A DNA stretch of 64,000 nucleotides from an uncultured Microbacterium sp. (GTDB lineage Bacteria; Actinomycetota; Actinomycetes; Actinomycetales; Microbacteriaceae), in the NCBI RefSeq assembly GCF_947632095.1, contig NZ_CANROA010000004.1:30408-94407 (forward strand), written 5' to 3'. Position numbers and translations under genes: made by a program. This document shows, piece by piece, positions 26,234-34,390 of this stretch. How positions within the stretch are numbered: position 1 is the first letter of the stretch; each line of letters begins with the position of its first letter. The notes under the pieces were generated by a model. That model did not search any database. It worked only from the letters and a program-made list of their open reading frames with translations, and was not told where the DNA came from.

Positions 26234-26650
26234 ATGACCGACATTTTCGACGTGATCGCAGACGGCACGAGGCGCGACATCCTCCAGCTCCTCCTGCGGC
26301 GGTCGAGTGACGGTGAGAACGGCACGAGCGTCTCGCAGATCGTCAGCGAGCTGGGCGCGAGCCAGCCCACCGTCTCCAAGCATCTCAAGGTGCTCCGCGA
26401 AGCCGAGCTGGTCAGTGTGCGCGAAGACGGACAGCGTCGTTTCTACAGCATCGAGGTCGGTCCTCTCGAGGCCGTCGACGACTGGCTCGTGCCCTTCCTC
26501 GTCGATGCGTTCGGCGACGCCGCCCCTGAGATCGACTTCTCCTTCCCCCCGCTGCCGGAGAGCGCGACGCATGCCGCCGAGGTCGTGGGCCGCGCCGCAG
26601 CATCCGCGAAGCACGTCGTCACCACGGCGCTCAAGCGCCTCGGAGCCTGA
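26234..26650 (+). CDS. ArsR-family winged-helix transcription regulator
   Basis: Repressor-type protein of 138 residues. Residues about 1-90 form the ArsR winged helix: DVIADGTRRDILQLLL, the recognition helix GASQPTVSKHLKVLREAELV and wing SVREDGQRRFYSI. No CxC metal site is present, so it is not an obvious metal sensor; the C-terminal 50 residues (VDDWLVPFLVDAF onward) are an unassigned helical tail. Divergent from ktrB with a 95-bp gap, so it might regulate potassium uptake, though nothing in the sequence proves that. Confidence 0.85.
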   Translation: MTDIFDVIADGTRRDILQLLLRRSSDGENGTSVSQIVSELGASQPTVSKHLKVLREAELVSVREDGQRRFYSIEVGPLEAVDDWLVPFLVDAFGDAAPEIDFSFPPLPESATHAAEVVGRAAASAKHVVTTALKRLGA

Positions 26651-26670
26651 TCGGCCGACTTCTCCAGTGG

Positions 26671-26706
26671 CCCATGAGTTCACATGGGTCACATTCGTCC
26701 CATGGG
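26671..26706. promoter_or_regulatory. Palindrome cluster upstream of the HTH gene
   Basis: CCCATG (26671-26676) and CATGGG (26683-26688) form an inverted repeat with a six-base spacer, and a perfect CCCATGGG palindrome follows at 26699-26706, one base before the -35 element. Probable operator, perhaps for the HTH protein encoded just downstream. Confidence 0.5.
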
Positions 26707-26736
26707 TTTACAGCTGTCCCACCCACCCCATAGAGT
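26707..26736 (+). promoter_or_regulatory. Promoter of the excisionase-like HTH gene
   Basis: TTTACA (26707-26712), 18-bp spacer, TAGAGT (26731-26736). It would start transcription about 20 bases before the ATG at 26764, leaving room for the AAGAGG ribosome-binding site. Confidence 0.55.
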
Positions 26737-26763
26737 GTGCTTCAGCAGAGAAGAGGTATGGGG

Positions 26764-26955
26764 ATGCCTGAAGTGCCTGATGTGCGGTTCCTGACGGTTG
26801 CCGAGGTCGCGGAGATCATGCGTGTATCGAAGATGACCGTCTACCGGTTGGTGCACTCCGGCGAGCTGCCCGCGATCCGTTTCGGGCGCAGCTACCGGGT
26901 TCCGGAATCCGCTGTCACCGACGCTCTGCACAAGCCGATCTCCGACGTCGGCTGA
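26764..26955 (+). CDS. Excisionase-family HTH protein (MerR-like minimal regulator, Rv0500A type)
   Basis: A 63-residue DNA-binding protein consisting of one winged HTH: LTVAEVAEIMRVSKMTVYRLVHSG is the helix-turn-helix and RFGRSYRVPESAV the wing. I chose ATG 26764 because AAGAGG lies seven bases upstream; ATG 26758 and GTG 26737 are in frame but badly spaced. In mycobacteria a similar small gene (Rv0500A) sits immediately before the bS22 gene and near proC, as here, so this is conserved actinobacterial gene order rather than a phage remnant. Likely self-regulated through the upstream palindromes. Confidence 0.85.
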   Translation: MPEVPDVRFLTVAEVAEIMRVSKMTVYRLVHSGELPAIRFGRSYRVPESAVTDALHKPISDVG

Positions 26956-26986
26956 TTCGTCTCGGCCGAGATCGCGAACGTGCACT

Positions 26987-27015
26987 TTGCACCGTTCGGG
27001 GTTTGCTAAACTAAT
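26987..27015 (+). promoter_or_regulatory. Promoter of the bS22 gene
   Basis: TTGCAC (26987-26992) and, 17 bp on, ACTAAT (27010-27015); an alternative is the extended -10 TGCTAAACT (27004-27012). The exact -10 cannot be decided by eye. The leader to the GTG at 27091 is about 70 bases. Confidence 0.5.
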
Positions 27016-27090
27016 CCGAGGCATTTTCCATGCCCGATCCCGGGTGTCCGACTTCCTGCGACGCCCTGCCACTGACTTAGTGAGGTTTCC

Positions 27091-27189
27091 GTGGGTTCTG
27101 TCATCAAGAAGCGCCGCAAGCGCATGGCGAAGAAGAAGCACCGCAAGCTGCTTCGTAAGACTCGCCACCAGCGCCGCAACAAGAAGTAA
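27091..27189 (+). CDS. Small ribosomal subunit protein bS22 (AURKAIP1/COX24 domain)
   Basis: A 32-residue, extremely basic protein starting with GTG: it opens GSVIKKRRKRMAKKKHRK and ends RRNKK. This is the actinobacterial ribosomal protein bS22, seen on the 30S subunit near the decoding region in mycobacterial structures and related to mitochondrial AURKAIP1/COX24. GTGAGG lies six bases before the start. It follows the Rv0500A-like gene as in mycobacteria, with its own promoter and a strong hairpin after it. Easily missed because of its size. Confidence 0.95.
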   Translation: MGSVIKKRRKRMAKKKHRKLLRKTRHQRRNKK

Positions 27190-27200
27190 AGCGGCAAAAA

Positions 27201-27238
27201 GACACCAAGCGCCTGTCCCCGGACGGGCGCTTCGTGTC
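27201..27238 (+). terminator. Terminator hairpin after bS22
   Basis: AAGCGCC...GGCGCTT pairs with an inner TGTC/GACG arm around a CCCG loop (11 bp with one wobble), extended by GACAC/GTGTC outside one mismatch. No U-tract. It starts 11 bases after the stop. Confidence 0.8.
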
Positions 27239-27268
27239 TGTGCCGACCTCCGAGCAGAGAAGGAAGCC

Positions 27269-27571
27269 ATGAAGTCGATCACCATCAGTGAACTCGCCCA
27301 GCGCGAGAGCACGCCGCTCATCGATGTGCGCGAGAAGGACGAGTTCGCCGCCGGCCACGTCCCCGGCGCCGTGAACATCCCGATGTCCGAGATCGGCAAC
27401 CGTCTCGACGAGCTGCCGTCCGAGCCGTTCGACGTCATCTGCCAGGCAGGCGGGCGCTCGGCGCGCGTCGTGCAGGCGCTCGAGGCTCAGGGGCACGACG
27501 CCACCAACGTCGATGGCGGTACGGGCGAGTGGATCGCCCTGGGCAACCCGGTCGAGGTGCCGTCGGCGTGA
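27269..27571 (+). CDS. Rhodanese-like domain protein
   Basis: Single-domain rhodanese of 100 residues, probably a cytosolic sulfur carrier or thiosulfate:thiol sulfurtransferase. It has PLIDVREKDEFAAGHVPGAVNIP and the catalytic Cys loop CQAGGRS (about residues 62-68), then NVDGGTGEW near the end. Start at 27269 after AGGAAG. Its stop overlaps the GTG of the glutaredoxin-like gene (GTGA), which in turn overlaps the Dabb gene, so the three form a tight operon. Physiological acceptor unknown. Confidence 0.93.
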   Translation: MKSITISELAQRESTPLIDVREKDEFAAGHVPGAVNIPMSEIGNRLDELPSEPFDVICQAGGRSARVVQALEAQGHDATNVDGGTGEWIALGNPVEVPSA

Positions 27572-27825
27572 CGTCCATCACGGTCATCGGCAAGCCCGGC
27601 TGTCACCTGTGCCCGACTGCGCTCGGCATCGTCGAGCAGGTCGTCGCCGAGCTGCCCGACGAGATCGGCGACGGTATCGACATCGTCGAACGCTCGATCG
27701 ATGACGATGCGGCGCTTCACGAACTGTGGTGGGAGAAGATCCCGGTCGTCCTGATCGACGACGAATTCCATGCGCAATGGCGGGTCTCGCCGGAGCGCCT
27801 GCGCGAAAGGCTGGAGAAGGCATGA
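27568..27825 (+). CDS. Glutaredoxin-family protein (DUF836-like)
   Basis: An 85-residue thioredoxin-fold protein with a redox-type CHLC pair (Cys10 and Cys13, in GKPGCHLC) and the cis-proline strand KIPVVLIDDEF. Start GTG 27568 overlaps the rhodanese stop. Coupling to the rhodanese suggests joint handling of thiol or persulfide chemistry; that is inference. The family is often annotated only as glutaredoxin-like. Confidence 0.88.
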   Translation: MTSITVIGKPGCHLCPTALGIVEQVVAELPDEIGDGIDIVERSIDDDAALHELWWEKIPVVLIDDEFHAQWRVSPERLRERLEKA

Positions 27826-28124
27826 CGATCCGACACGTGGTCACCTGGAAACTCGCGAGCGAGGATGCTGCCGAGCGCGGCGCCCAGGCTGCGGAGATCG
27901 CGCGGCGGCTGAACGCCCTCGACGGCGTCGTGCCGCAGATCGCATCGATCTCTGCGGGTGCGAACATGCTCTACGCCGATTCGAACTGGGATGTCACGCT
28001 CGTCGCCGATTTCGACTCGGTCGAGGCGCTCGAGCAGTACCAGGTGCACCCCGCGCACGTCGAGGCGGGCACCTACATCAAGAGCGTTGTCGCCTCGCGC
28101 GTGGCCGTCGACTTCGAGGTCTGA
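27822..28124 (+). CDS. Dabb family (stress-responsive alpha/beta barrel) protein
   Basis: A 100-residue dimeric alpha/beta-barrel (Dabb) protein: begins MTIRHVVTWKL, with GANMLYADSNWDVTLVADFDS in the centre and EQYQVHPAHVE near the end, which are the usual strand and helix positions. Enzymatic role is unknown for most of the family. The ATG overlaps the glutaredoxin-like stop (ATGA), so it is the third gene of the operon. Confidence 0.9.
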   Translation: MTIRHVVTWKLASEDAAERGAQAAEIARRLNALDGVVPQIASISAGANMLYADSNWDVTLVADFDSVEALEQYQVHPAHVEAGTYIKSVVASRVAVDFEV

Positions 28125-28157
28125 CCGCCGGTCGCATTTCAGTGAATGCGGTGTAAC

Positions 28158-28174
28158 CGGACTGTAACAGTCCG
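28158..28174. promoter_or_regulatory. Inverted repeat after the Dabb gene and upstream of the amino-acid ABC operon
   Basis: CGGACTG-TAA-CAGTCCG, 7-bp arms. It could end the upstream operon or act as an operator for the downstream transporter; the sequence does not decide. Confidence 0.4.
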
Positions 28175-28261
28175 ACCCGAGACATCCAGTCGATTCCGTG
28201 CCAGGATGGGCGAAACATTCGCCAGCGGGGCATCGTCGCCCCGCTCGTTCCTGGAGCGATA

Positions 28262-29071
28262 ATGTCCCGTCGTCGTGACACCCTGTTCGGTCTCGCCCTC
28301 GTCTCCGCCGCTGCCCTGGCCCTCGCCGGTTGCGCATCCGGTGCGGATGACGCGCCTGCGGACGGAGGGGGCGAATACGGCCTCGTCGATGCCGGCGTGC
28401 TCACCGTCTGCTCCGATATCCCGTTCCCGCCCTTCGAGTTCGAGGGCGGAGACAACGGCACCGGCTACACCGGCTTCGACATCGACCTGCTCGACGCGAT
28501 CGCCCAGAGCCTCGATCTCGAGCTTGCGATCGTCGTCACGAACTTCGACGCCCTGCAATCCGGAACGGCACTGCTGGCCGGAAACTGCGACCTCGGCGGC
28601 TCGGCGATGACGATCACCGAGGAGCGCAAGGCGAACATCGACTTCTCCGACCCGTACTACGACTCGCTGCAGTCGCTGCTCGTGCCCGAGGGCAGCGACA
28701 TCACGGGCATCGATGATCTCGACGGCAAGCGGGTCGGCGTTCAGCAGGGCACGACGGGCGAGATCTACGCGACCGAGAACGCCGCCGGTGCGACGCTGGT
28801 GCAGTTCCCCTCCGACGGTGAGCTGTGGCCGGCGATCCAGGCGAAGCAGATCGACGCGATTCTGCAGGACCAGCCCGTCAACCTCGAACACGAGAATGCC
28901 GACAGCGGCTACGTGATCGTCGAGGAGTACGACACCGATGAGCAGTACGGCTTCGCCTTCGCGAAGGGGGAGAAGGTCGAACTGCGCGAGGCGGTGAACG
29001 CGGCGCTGCAGGATCTGCGCGACTCGGGCGAGTACGACACGATCTACGACGCCTACTTCACCGCGAACTGA
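28262..29071 (+). CDS. Polar amino-acid ABC transporter substrate-binding lipoprotein
   Basis: Binding protein of 269 residues for a polar amino acid, anchored by a lipobox (ALALAGC, Cys near residue 22). The family 3 fold starts at LTVCSDIPFPPFEFEG and GYTGFDIDLLDAIAQ; DIDFSDPYYDSLQ-like and VGVQQGTTGE segments follow. Cognate permease and ATPase genes come next. The start overlaps the stop of an 18-codon ORF (TAATG at 28260-28264) and follows GGAG. The exact amino acid is not visible. Confidence 0.93.
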   Translation: MSRRRDTLFGLALVSAAALALAGCASGADDAPADGGGEYGLVDAGVLTVCSDIPFPPFEFEGGDNGTGYTGFDIDLLDAIAQSLDLELAIVVTNFDALQSGTALLAGNCDLGGSAMTITEERKANIDFSDPYYDSLQSLLVPEGSDITGIDDLDGKRVGVQQGTTGEIYATENAAGATLVQFPSDGELWPAIQAKQIDAILQDQPVNLEHENADSGYVIVEEYDTDEQYGFAFAKGEKVELREAVNAALQDLRDSGEYDTIYDAYFTAN

Positions 29072-29093
29072 GGCTGCGGGCGGAGAGCGCGAG

Positions 29094-29885
29094 ATGGCGC
29101 TTCGAAAGAGGACCAAGAACCGGATCTACCACCTCGGCACCTATGCGGTTCTGGCTGCGATCCTCATCTGGGCGGTGCTCAGCACCGACTGGCCGAAGGT
29201 GGCGCACCAGTTCGCGAACCCCGAGGTCGCGGCGAAGATGTTCCCGGGCATCATCACGATCGCCCTCAAGAACACCATCCTGTTCACCCTCGTCGCATTC
29301 TTCGGCGGACTGGTGCTCGGCATCGTCCTGGCGCTGATGAAGCTGTCCGAGGTGGGGCCGTTCCGGTGGGTGTCGACCGCATGGATCGAGCTGTTCCGGG
29401 GCCTGCCGGCGTTGATGACGATCTTCGCCTTCGCATACATGCTGCCGATCGCGCTCGATGTGCGCATCCCCGGCGGGTCGGTCGGCGCCGGACTCCTCGG
29501 ACTCGTGTGCGTGGCATCGGCCTACATGGCCGAAACGATCCGTGCCGGCATCCAGGCGGTTCCGAAGGGGCAGACCGAGGCCTCCAGATCTCTGGGGATG
29601 TCGCCGATGAAGACGATGTTCTGGGTCGTGCTTCCGCAGGGCTTCCGCATCATCATCCCGCCGATGACGAACGAGTTCGTGCTGCTACTCAAGGACACCT
29701 CGCTCATGTTCATGGCGGGCACGACGCTGCTGACGAAGGAGCTGACGACCTTCGCCCGCGATGGGCTCACCCAGAATGCCAGCGCGACGCCGTTCGTGAT
29801 GGCCGCGCTGCTGTATCTGGTCGTGACGATCCCGCTCACGCGCTTCGTGGCGTGGCTCGAACGACGCATGGCGAAGGAGAGATGA
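29094..29885 (+). CDS. Amino-acid ABC transporter permease (HisM/GlnP type)
   Basis: Membrane subunit of 263 residues. After a basic start (ALRKRTKNR) and a first helix, it has [16 protein letters not shown] and [14 protein letters not shown], the latter being the signature of polar amino-acid permeases. The EAA loop is in [20 protein letters not shown] followed by [13 protein letters not shown]. It lies 22 bp after the binding-protein gene and overlaps the ATPase start (ATGA). It probably forms a homodimer, as no second permease is present. Confidence 0.94.
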   Translation: MALRKRTKNRIYHLGTYAVLAAILIWAVLSTDWPKVAHQFANPEVAAKMFPGIITIALKNTILFTLVAFFGGLVLGIVLALMKLSEVGPFRWVSTAWIELFRGLPALMTIFAFAYMLPIALDVRIPGGSVGAGLLGLVCVASAYMAETIRAGIQAVPKGQTEASRSLGMSPMKTMFWVVLPQGFRIIIPPMTNEFVLLLKDTSLMFMAGTTLLTKELTTFARDGLTQNASATPFVMAALLYLVVTIPLTRFVAWLERRMAKER

Positions 29886-30640
29886 TGACGACCGCTCAGA
29901 TCGACCTCAGCGCCCCCGCGATCGAGGTGCGTGCGCTGGTGAAGACTTTCGGCGATAACGAGGTGCTCAGGGGCATCGATCTGACGGTCGCGGCCGGCGA
30001 GGTCGTGTGCGTGATCGGGTCGTCAGGCTCCGGCAAATCGACGCTGCTGCGCTCGGTGAACCTGCTCGAGCAGCCCACGAGCGGCCGGGTGCTCATCGAG
30101 GGCGTCGACATCACCGACGAGGACACCGACATCGATCGGGTGCGACAGCGCATCGGCATGGTCTTCCAACAGTTCAACCTCTTCCCGCACATGACGGTCC
30201 TCGGCAACCTCACGATGGCGCAACGGCGGGTGAAGAGACGCGGCAAGCCCGAGGCCGAGAGGATCGCGCACGAGATGCTGGCGCGCGTGGGGCTCGCGGA
30301 GAAGGCGGATGCTTTTCCCGGACACCTGTCCGGAGGCCAGCAGCAGCGCGTCGCGATCGCGAGAGCCCTGTGCATGAACCCCGACATGATGCTCTTCGAC
30401 GAGCCGACCTCGGCGTTGGACCCGGAACTCGTCGGCGAGGTGCTGCAGGTGATGCGTGCACTCGCGGAAGAGGGGATGACGATGCTCGTCGTCACGCACG
30501 AGATGGGCTTCGCCCGTGAGGTCGGCAGTCGCCTGATCTTCATGGATGGCGGTGTCATCGTCGAAGAAGGGGCGCCCCACGATGTGCTGTCCGACCCGCA
30601 GCATCCGCGCACCCAGGATTTCCTGGCGCGCGTGCTCTGA
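29882..30640 (+). CDS. Amino-acid ABC transporter ATP-binding protein
   Basis: ATPase of 252 residues, third gene of the amino-acid uptake operon. Walker [10 protein letters not shown] (about residues 45-53), Q-loop [11 protein letters not shown], signature [15 protein letters not shown], Walker [15 protein letters not shown] and switch His in [21 protein letters not shown] is typical of polar amino-acid transporters. ATG 29882 overlaps the permease stop; ATG 29885 is also possible. Confidence 0.95.
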   Translation: MMTTAQIDLSAPAIEVRALVKTFGDNEVLRGIDLTVAAGEVVCVIGSSGSGKSTLLRSVNLLEQPTSGRVLIEGVDITDEDTDIDRVRQRIGMVFQQFNLFPHMTVLGNLTMAQRRVKRRGKPEAERIAHEMLARVGLAEKADAFPGHLSGGQQQRVAIARALCMNPDMMLFDEPTSALDPELVGEVLQVMRALAEEGMTMLVVTHEMGFAREVGSRLIFMDGGVIVEEGAPHDVLSDPQHPRTQDFLARVL

Positions 30641-30680
30641 GGGGCCGGGCCAGCGCGTCTGATCTGGCATCCTGTACCTG

Positions 30681-31523
30681 ATGGAGATCGGCACGATTCT
30701 CGGGCTCGAGCAGCTCACTTGGGGCATGCTCGCGTTCGTCGTCATCGCGGCGTTCGCCGCGGGCTGGGTCGATGCGGTCGTCGGCGGCGGAGGGCTGCTC
30801 CAGCTGCCCGCACTGCTCCTCATCCCGGGAATCGCTCCGGTTCAGGCGCTGGCGACGAACAAGCTCGCCTCGGTGTTCGGCACCGCCACGAGCAGCGTCA
30901 CCTATTATCGGCGCGCGAAACCCGACATCCGTACCGCGATCCCGATGGCTCTGATCGCCCTGGTCGGCTCGTTCGCGGGGGCCGGGGTCGCGATCATCCT
31001 GCCCGCATCGGCGTTCAAGCCGATCATCGTCGTCGCTCTCATCGCCGTCGCACTGTTCACCGCGTTCAAGCCGCAGCTCGGGGCATCCACCATGCTGCGC
31101 TTCCACGGCAAGAGGCACCACATCACCGCCGGGGCGACGGGCCTCGTGATCGGCTTCTACGACGGAATGATCGGGCCGGGAACGGGCACGTTCCTCGTGA
31201 TCGCGCTCGTCGCGCTGCTCGGCTACGACTTCCTGCAGGCAAGCGCCAAGGCGAAGATCGTCAACCTCGCCACTAACGCCGGGGCGCTCCTCCTGTTCAT
31301 CCCGCACGGTGCGGTGCTGTGGCTGCTGGGTGCAATCCTCGCCGCAGCGAACGTCGCCGGCAGCTATCTCGGGTCGCGCATGGCGATCTCCCGCGGCACG
31401 AACTTCATCCGCGTGGTGTTCCTCACCGTCGTGGCATGCCTCATCGTGAAGCTCGGCATCGACGTCTGGAACGAGAACATCTCGGTCGCGCTGGATCGCG
31501 TCAGTGCGGCAGGTGGTACTTGA
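30681..31523 (+). CDS. TSUP family membrane protein (TauE/SafE)
   Basis: Integral membrane protein of 280 residues of the sulfite exporter TauE/SafE (TSUP) family. It has two related halves, each with the glycine-rich entry motif: AAGWVDAVVGGGGLLQLPAL (about residues 26-45) and IGFYDGMIGPGTGTFLVI (about residues 157-174), with about eight hydrophobic helices. Substrates in this family include sulfite, sulfonates and other organic anions; none can be assigned here. Its last 23 bases overlap the end of the convergent acetyltransferase gene. Confidence 0.9.
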   Translation: MEIGTILGLEQLTWGMLAFVVIAAFAAGWVDAVVGGGGLLQLPALLLIPGIAPVQALATNKLASVFGTATSSVTYYRRAKPDIRTAIPMALIALVGSFAGAGVAIILPASAFKPIIVVALIAVALFTAFKPQLGASTMLRFHGKRHHITAGATGLVIGFYDGMIGPGTGTFLVIALVALLGYDFLQASAKAKIVNLATNAGALLLFIPHGAVLWLLGAILAAANVAGSYLGSRMAISRGTNFIRVVFLTVVACLIVKLGIDVWNENISVALDRVSAAGGT

Positions 31524-32013
31524 AGCCCACATGGGATGCCGTGAACCCGAGGCGCTCGTAGAAGCGGTGCGCATCGGTGCGCGCGGCATCCGATGTCAGC
31601 TGCACCATCTGCGCGTCGAGCGCGGGGGCCGCGGCATCCGTCACCCAGCGCATGACCGCCGAACCGATCCCGGCGGAGCGCAGATCGCTGCGCACGCGGA
31701 CGGCCTCCACGAGCAGGCGCCGGGCGCCGCGCCGGGCCATGCCGGGGATGGAGGTGAGCTGCAGCGTGCCGACGACGGCGCCGTCGAGCTCGGCGACGAG
31801 CAGATCGTTCGACGGCTCGGCGAGCACGGCGGACAGCGCCTCGAGGTACGCGGGACGATCATCGGCGGATGCCACGTCTCCACGACTCGCGCTGATCGGG
31901 TCGTCCGACATCAGCGCGATGAGCGCATCGCCATCGGCCGCGGTCGCGCGGCGCAGGATCACGGACCCGGCGCGGCTGTCGAAGGAGTGCGGCAGGGGGA
32001 GGGAGACGAGCAT
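31501..32013 (-). CDS. GNAT family N-acetyltransferase
   Basis: Acetyltransferase of 170 residues with the GNAT core: VILRRATAADGDALIALM at the start, the strand LLVAELDGAVVGTLQLT, the acetyl-CoA loop RSDLRSAGIGSAVMRW (R-x-x-G-I-G-S pattern, about residues 108-123) and the closing AHRFYERLGFTASHVGFKYHL. The YxRxGF end is typical. Substrate unknown. CCTCC on the plus strand (GGAGG) lies just before its ATG. Tail overlaps the TSUP gene. Confidence 0.88.
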   Translation of the reverse strand: MLVSLPLPHSFDSRAGSVILRRATAADGDALIALMSDDPISASRGDVASADDRPAYLEALSAVLAEPSNDLLVAELDGAVVGTLQLTSIPGMARRGARRLLVEAVRVRSDLRSAGIGSAVMRWVTDAAAPALDAQMVQLTSDAARTDAHRFYERLGFTASHVGFKYHLPH

Positions 32014-32058
32014 GCCTCCAGCATCCCAGACCCCGCTCCATCGAGTCGCCGTCTACGA

Positions 32059-32100
32059 GTCGAGCCCCGTATTCCCTGCGCAGGGAAGACGGGGCTCGAC
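32059..32100. terminator. Large hairpin downstream of aspS
   Basis: Two perfect 12-bp arms (GTCGAGCCCCGT at 32059-32070 and its complement at 32089-32100) enclose, after one mismatch, a 16-base perfect palindrome TTCCCTGCGCAGGGAA. The right arm and the bases up to the aspS stop closely match a second intergenic hairpin at 53451-53519, so this is a repeated genomic element acting as a terminator. Confidence 0.75.
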
Positions 32101-32113
32101 GATGAAGCGGGGC

Positions 32114-33895
32114 TCAGGCCTCGTCGTCCTCCGGGACGAAGTCGACGCCGGCCTCGGCGCGCTGCGCATCGGTGATCGGTGCCGGTGCCGAGGTCAGCGG
32201 GTCGAAGCCGTTGCCGGTCTTCGGGAACGCGATGACCTCGCGGATCGAATCGGTCTTCGTGAGGTGCTGCAGCACACGGTCCATGCCAAGCGCGATTCCG
32301 CCGTGCGGCGGGGCGCCGAACTTGAACGCGTCGAGCAGGAAGCCGAACTGCTCCTGAGCGACCTCGTCCGAGATGCCCATGACCTCGAAGACGCGCTTCT
32401 GCACGTCCTCGCGGTGGATGCGGATCGAGCCGCCGCCGAGCTCGGTGCCGTTGCACACGATGTCGTAGGCGTAGGCGAGGGCCGAACCGGGGTCGGTGTC
32501 GAAGGTGTCCTGGAACTCCGGCTTCGGGCCGGTGAACGCGTGGTGCACGGCGGTCCATGCGCCGGCGCCGACGGCGACGTCACCGGATGCGACGGCATCC
32601 GCGGCCGGCTCGAACATCGGAGCGTCGACGACCCAGGTGAACGCGAACGTGTCGGGGTCGAGCAGACCCAGACGGCGGCCGATCTCCACGCGGGCGGCGC
32701 CGAGCAGCGCGCGAGACTCCTTGGCGGAGCCGGCGGCGAAGAACACGCAGTCGCCCGCCTCCGCACCGGTGAGGGCAGCAAGTCCCGCCTGCTCCGTCTC
32801 GGACAGGTTCTTGGCGACGGGGCCGCCGAGCGATCCGTCCTCGTTGAAGAGCACGTATGCGAGGCCGCGGGCGCCGCGCTGCTTGGCCCAATCCTGCCAG
32901 GCGTCGAGCTGCTTGCGCGGCTGCGATGCGCCACCGGGCATGCGGACCGCGCCCACGTAGGGGTTCTGGAACACGCGGAACGTGGTGTCCTTGAAGTACT
33001 CGGTCGCCTCGACGAGCTCGAGGCCGAAGCGCAGGTCGGGCTTGTCCGAACCGTACTTCGCCATGGCATCCGCGTAGGTGATGCGGGGGAGCGGGGTCTG
33101 GACCGAGGCTCCGATGGTCTGCCACATCGCGACGACGATGGCCTCCATCATCTCGATGACGTCCTCCTGGTCGACGAAGCTCATCTCGATGTCGAGCTGC
33201 GTGAACTCCGGCTGACGGTCGGCGCGGAAGTCCTCATCGCGGTAGCAACGGGCCATCTGGTAGTACTTCTCGACGCCGCCGACCATGAGCAGCTGCTTGA
33301 ACAGCTGCGGCGACTGCGGCAGGGCGTACCAGCTGCCCGGGTGCAGACGCGCGGGCACGACGAAGTCGCGGGCGCCCTCGGGGGTCGAACGGGTCAGCGT
33401 CGGGGTCTCGACCTCGACGAACTCTCGGGAGTCGAGCACATCGCGCACGGCCTTGTAGACCTTCGAGCGCAGACGCAGAGCGGATGCCGCGGACGGACGG
33501 CGCAGGTCGAGGTAGCGGTGCTTGAACCGCACGTCCTCGCCGATCGTCTCGCTGTCGCCGAGGCCCGTGGACACCTGGAAAGGCAGGGGAGCGGACTCGT
33601 TGAGCACCTCGACCTCGGTCGCGATGACCTCGATCTCGCCGGTGGGCAGGTTCGGGTTCGCGTTGCCCTCCGGGCGCTGCGAGACCTCACCGGTCACCTT
33701 CAGGACGAACTCGCTGCGCAGCGGGTGCGCAACCTCTTCGTCGCGGATGACCACCTGGGCGATGCCCGAGGCGTCGCGCAGATCGATGAAGGCGACTCCT
33801 CCGTGATCACGACGACGATCGACCCAACCCGTGAGGGTGACGGTCTGACCGATGTGTTCGGCGCGCAGGGAGCCGGTCGTGTGAGTGCGAAGCAC
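32114..33895 (-). CDS. aspS: Aspartyl-tRNA synthetase
   Basis: Class II synthetase charging tRNA-Asp (and tRNA-Asn if asparagine is made by the indirect route). It is 593 residues, the bacterial type: N-terminal OB-fold ([19 protein letters not shown], about residues 22-40), motif 2 region [19 protein letters not shown], a GAD insertion in the middle, and motif 3 [10 protein letters not shown] near residue 540. Start is GTG 33895, seven bases after GGAGG. It is a single-gene unit followed by a large hairpin. Confidence 0.97.
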   Translation of the reverse strand: MLRTHTTGSLRAEHIGQTVTLTGWVDRRRDHGGVAFIDLRDASGIAQVVIRDEEVAHPLRSEFVLKVTGEVSQRPEGNANPNLPTGEIEVIATEVEVLNESAPLPFQVSTGLGDSETIGEDVRFKHRYLDLRRPSAASALRLRSKVYKAVRDVLDSREFVEVETPTLTRSTPEGARDFVVPARLHPGSWYALPQSPQLFKQLLMVGGVEKYYQMARCYRDEDFRADRQPEFTQLDIEMSFVDQEDVIEMMEAIVVAMWQTIGASVQTPLPRITYADAMAKYGSDKPDLRFGLELVEATEYFKDTTFRVFQNPYVGAVRMPGGASQPRKQLDAWQDWAKQRGARGLAYVLFNEDGSLGGPVAKNLSETEQAGLAALTGAEAGDCVFFAAGSAKESRALLGAARVEIGRRLGLLDPDTFAFTWVVDAPMFEPAADAVASGDVAVGAGAWTAVHHAFTGPKPEFQDTFDTDPGSALAYAYDIVCNGTELGGGSIRIHREDVQKRVFEVMGISDEVAQEQFGFLLDAFKFGAPPHGGIALGMDRVLQHLTKTDSIREVIAFPKTGNGFDPLTSAPAPITDAQRAEAGVDFVPEDDEA

Positions 33896-33981
33896 GGAGA
33901 TTCCTCCAGTTCAGAAAAGGGAACTCCGCCATTCTACGCGGGACGTCGTCGTGCCACTCGACCGGAGGAGAGGACCGCCCC

Positions 33982-33987
33982 TATACT
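33982..33987 (+). promoter_or_regulatory. -10 element, small membrane protein gene (near-leaderless)
   Basis: TATACT, seven bases, then the ATG at 33995. Confidence 0.5.
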
Positions 33988-33994
33988 CGCGGCC

Positions 33995-34360
33995 ATGAAC
34001 ATCAATGACTACACCGCGGAGGTCTTCTCCGGAGGCGTCGGCTTCATCGGGCTCGTGTTTTACATCATCTATGCCGTGGCCCTGTGGCAGGTGTTCTCCA
34101 AGGCCGGGTATCTCGGCATCCTCGCCCTGATCCCGATCGTGAACATCGTCATCCTCGTGCGCATCGCCGGGATGTCGGGGTGGCTGGCGCTGCTGTATCT
34201 GATCCCGATCGTGAACATCGTCTTCGCGATCATCGTTGCGTTCAAGGAGGGCGCGAACTTCGGCAAGGGCGGAGTGTTCTCGTTCTTCCTGCTGTGGCTC
34301 TTCCCGGTGATCGGGCACCTCATCATCGGCTTCGGCTCCGCGCGCTACCGAAAGGTGTGA
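33995..34360 (+). CDS. Small membrane protein (DUF5684-like)
   Basis: A 121-residue membrane protein with four hydrophobic segments: VGFIGLVFYIIYAVALWQVF, LGILALIPIVNIVILV, LALLYLIPIVNIVFAIIVAF and FSFFLLWLFPVIGHLIIGF. The phrase IPIVN is repeated 30 residues apart, so segments 2 and 3 look like an internal duplication. Similar proteins (DUF5684) have no known function; some are noted next to signal peptidases. Here it stands between aspS (divergent) and the histidine phosphatase gene. Confidence 0.8.
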   Translation: MNINDYTAEVFSGGVGFIGLVFYIIYAVALWQVFSKAGYLGILALIPIVNIVILVRIAGMSGWLALLYLIPIVNIVFAIIVAFKEGANFGKGGVFSFFLLWLFPVIGHLIIGFGSARYRKV

Positions 34361-34377
34361 TGGCCCGCCCCGCTCCC

Positions 34378-34383
34378 TAGACT
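34378..34383 (+). promoter_or_regulatory. -10 element, histidine phosphatase gene (near-leaderless)
   Basis: TAGACT, seven bases, then the ATG at 34391. Confidence 0.5.
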
Positions 34384-34390
34384 GAACGGC

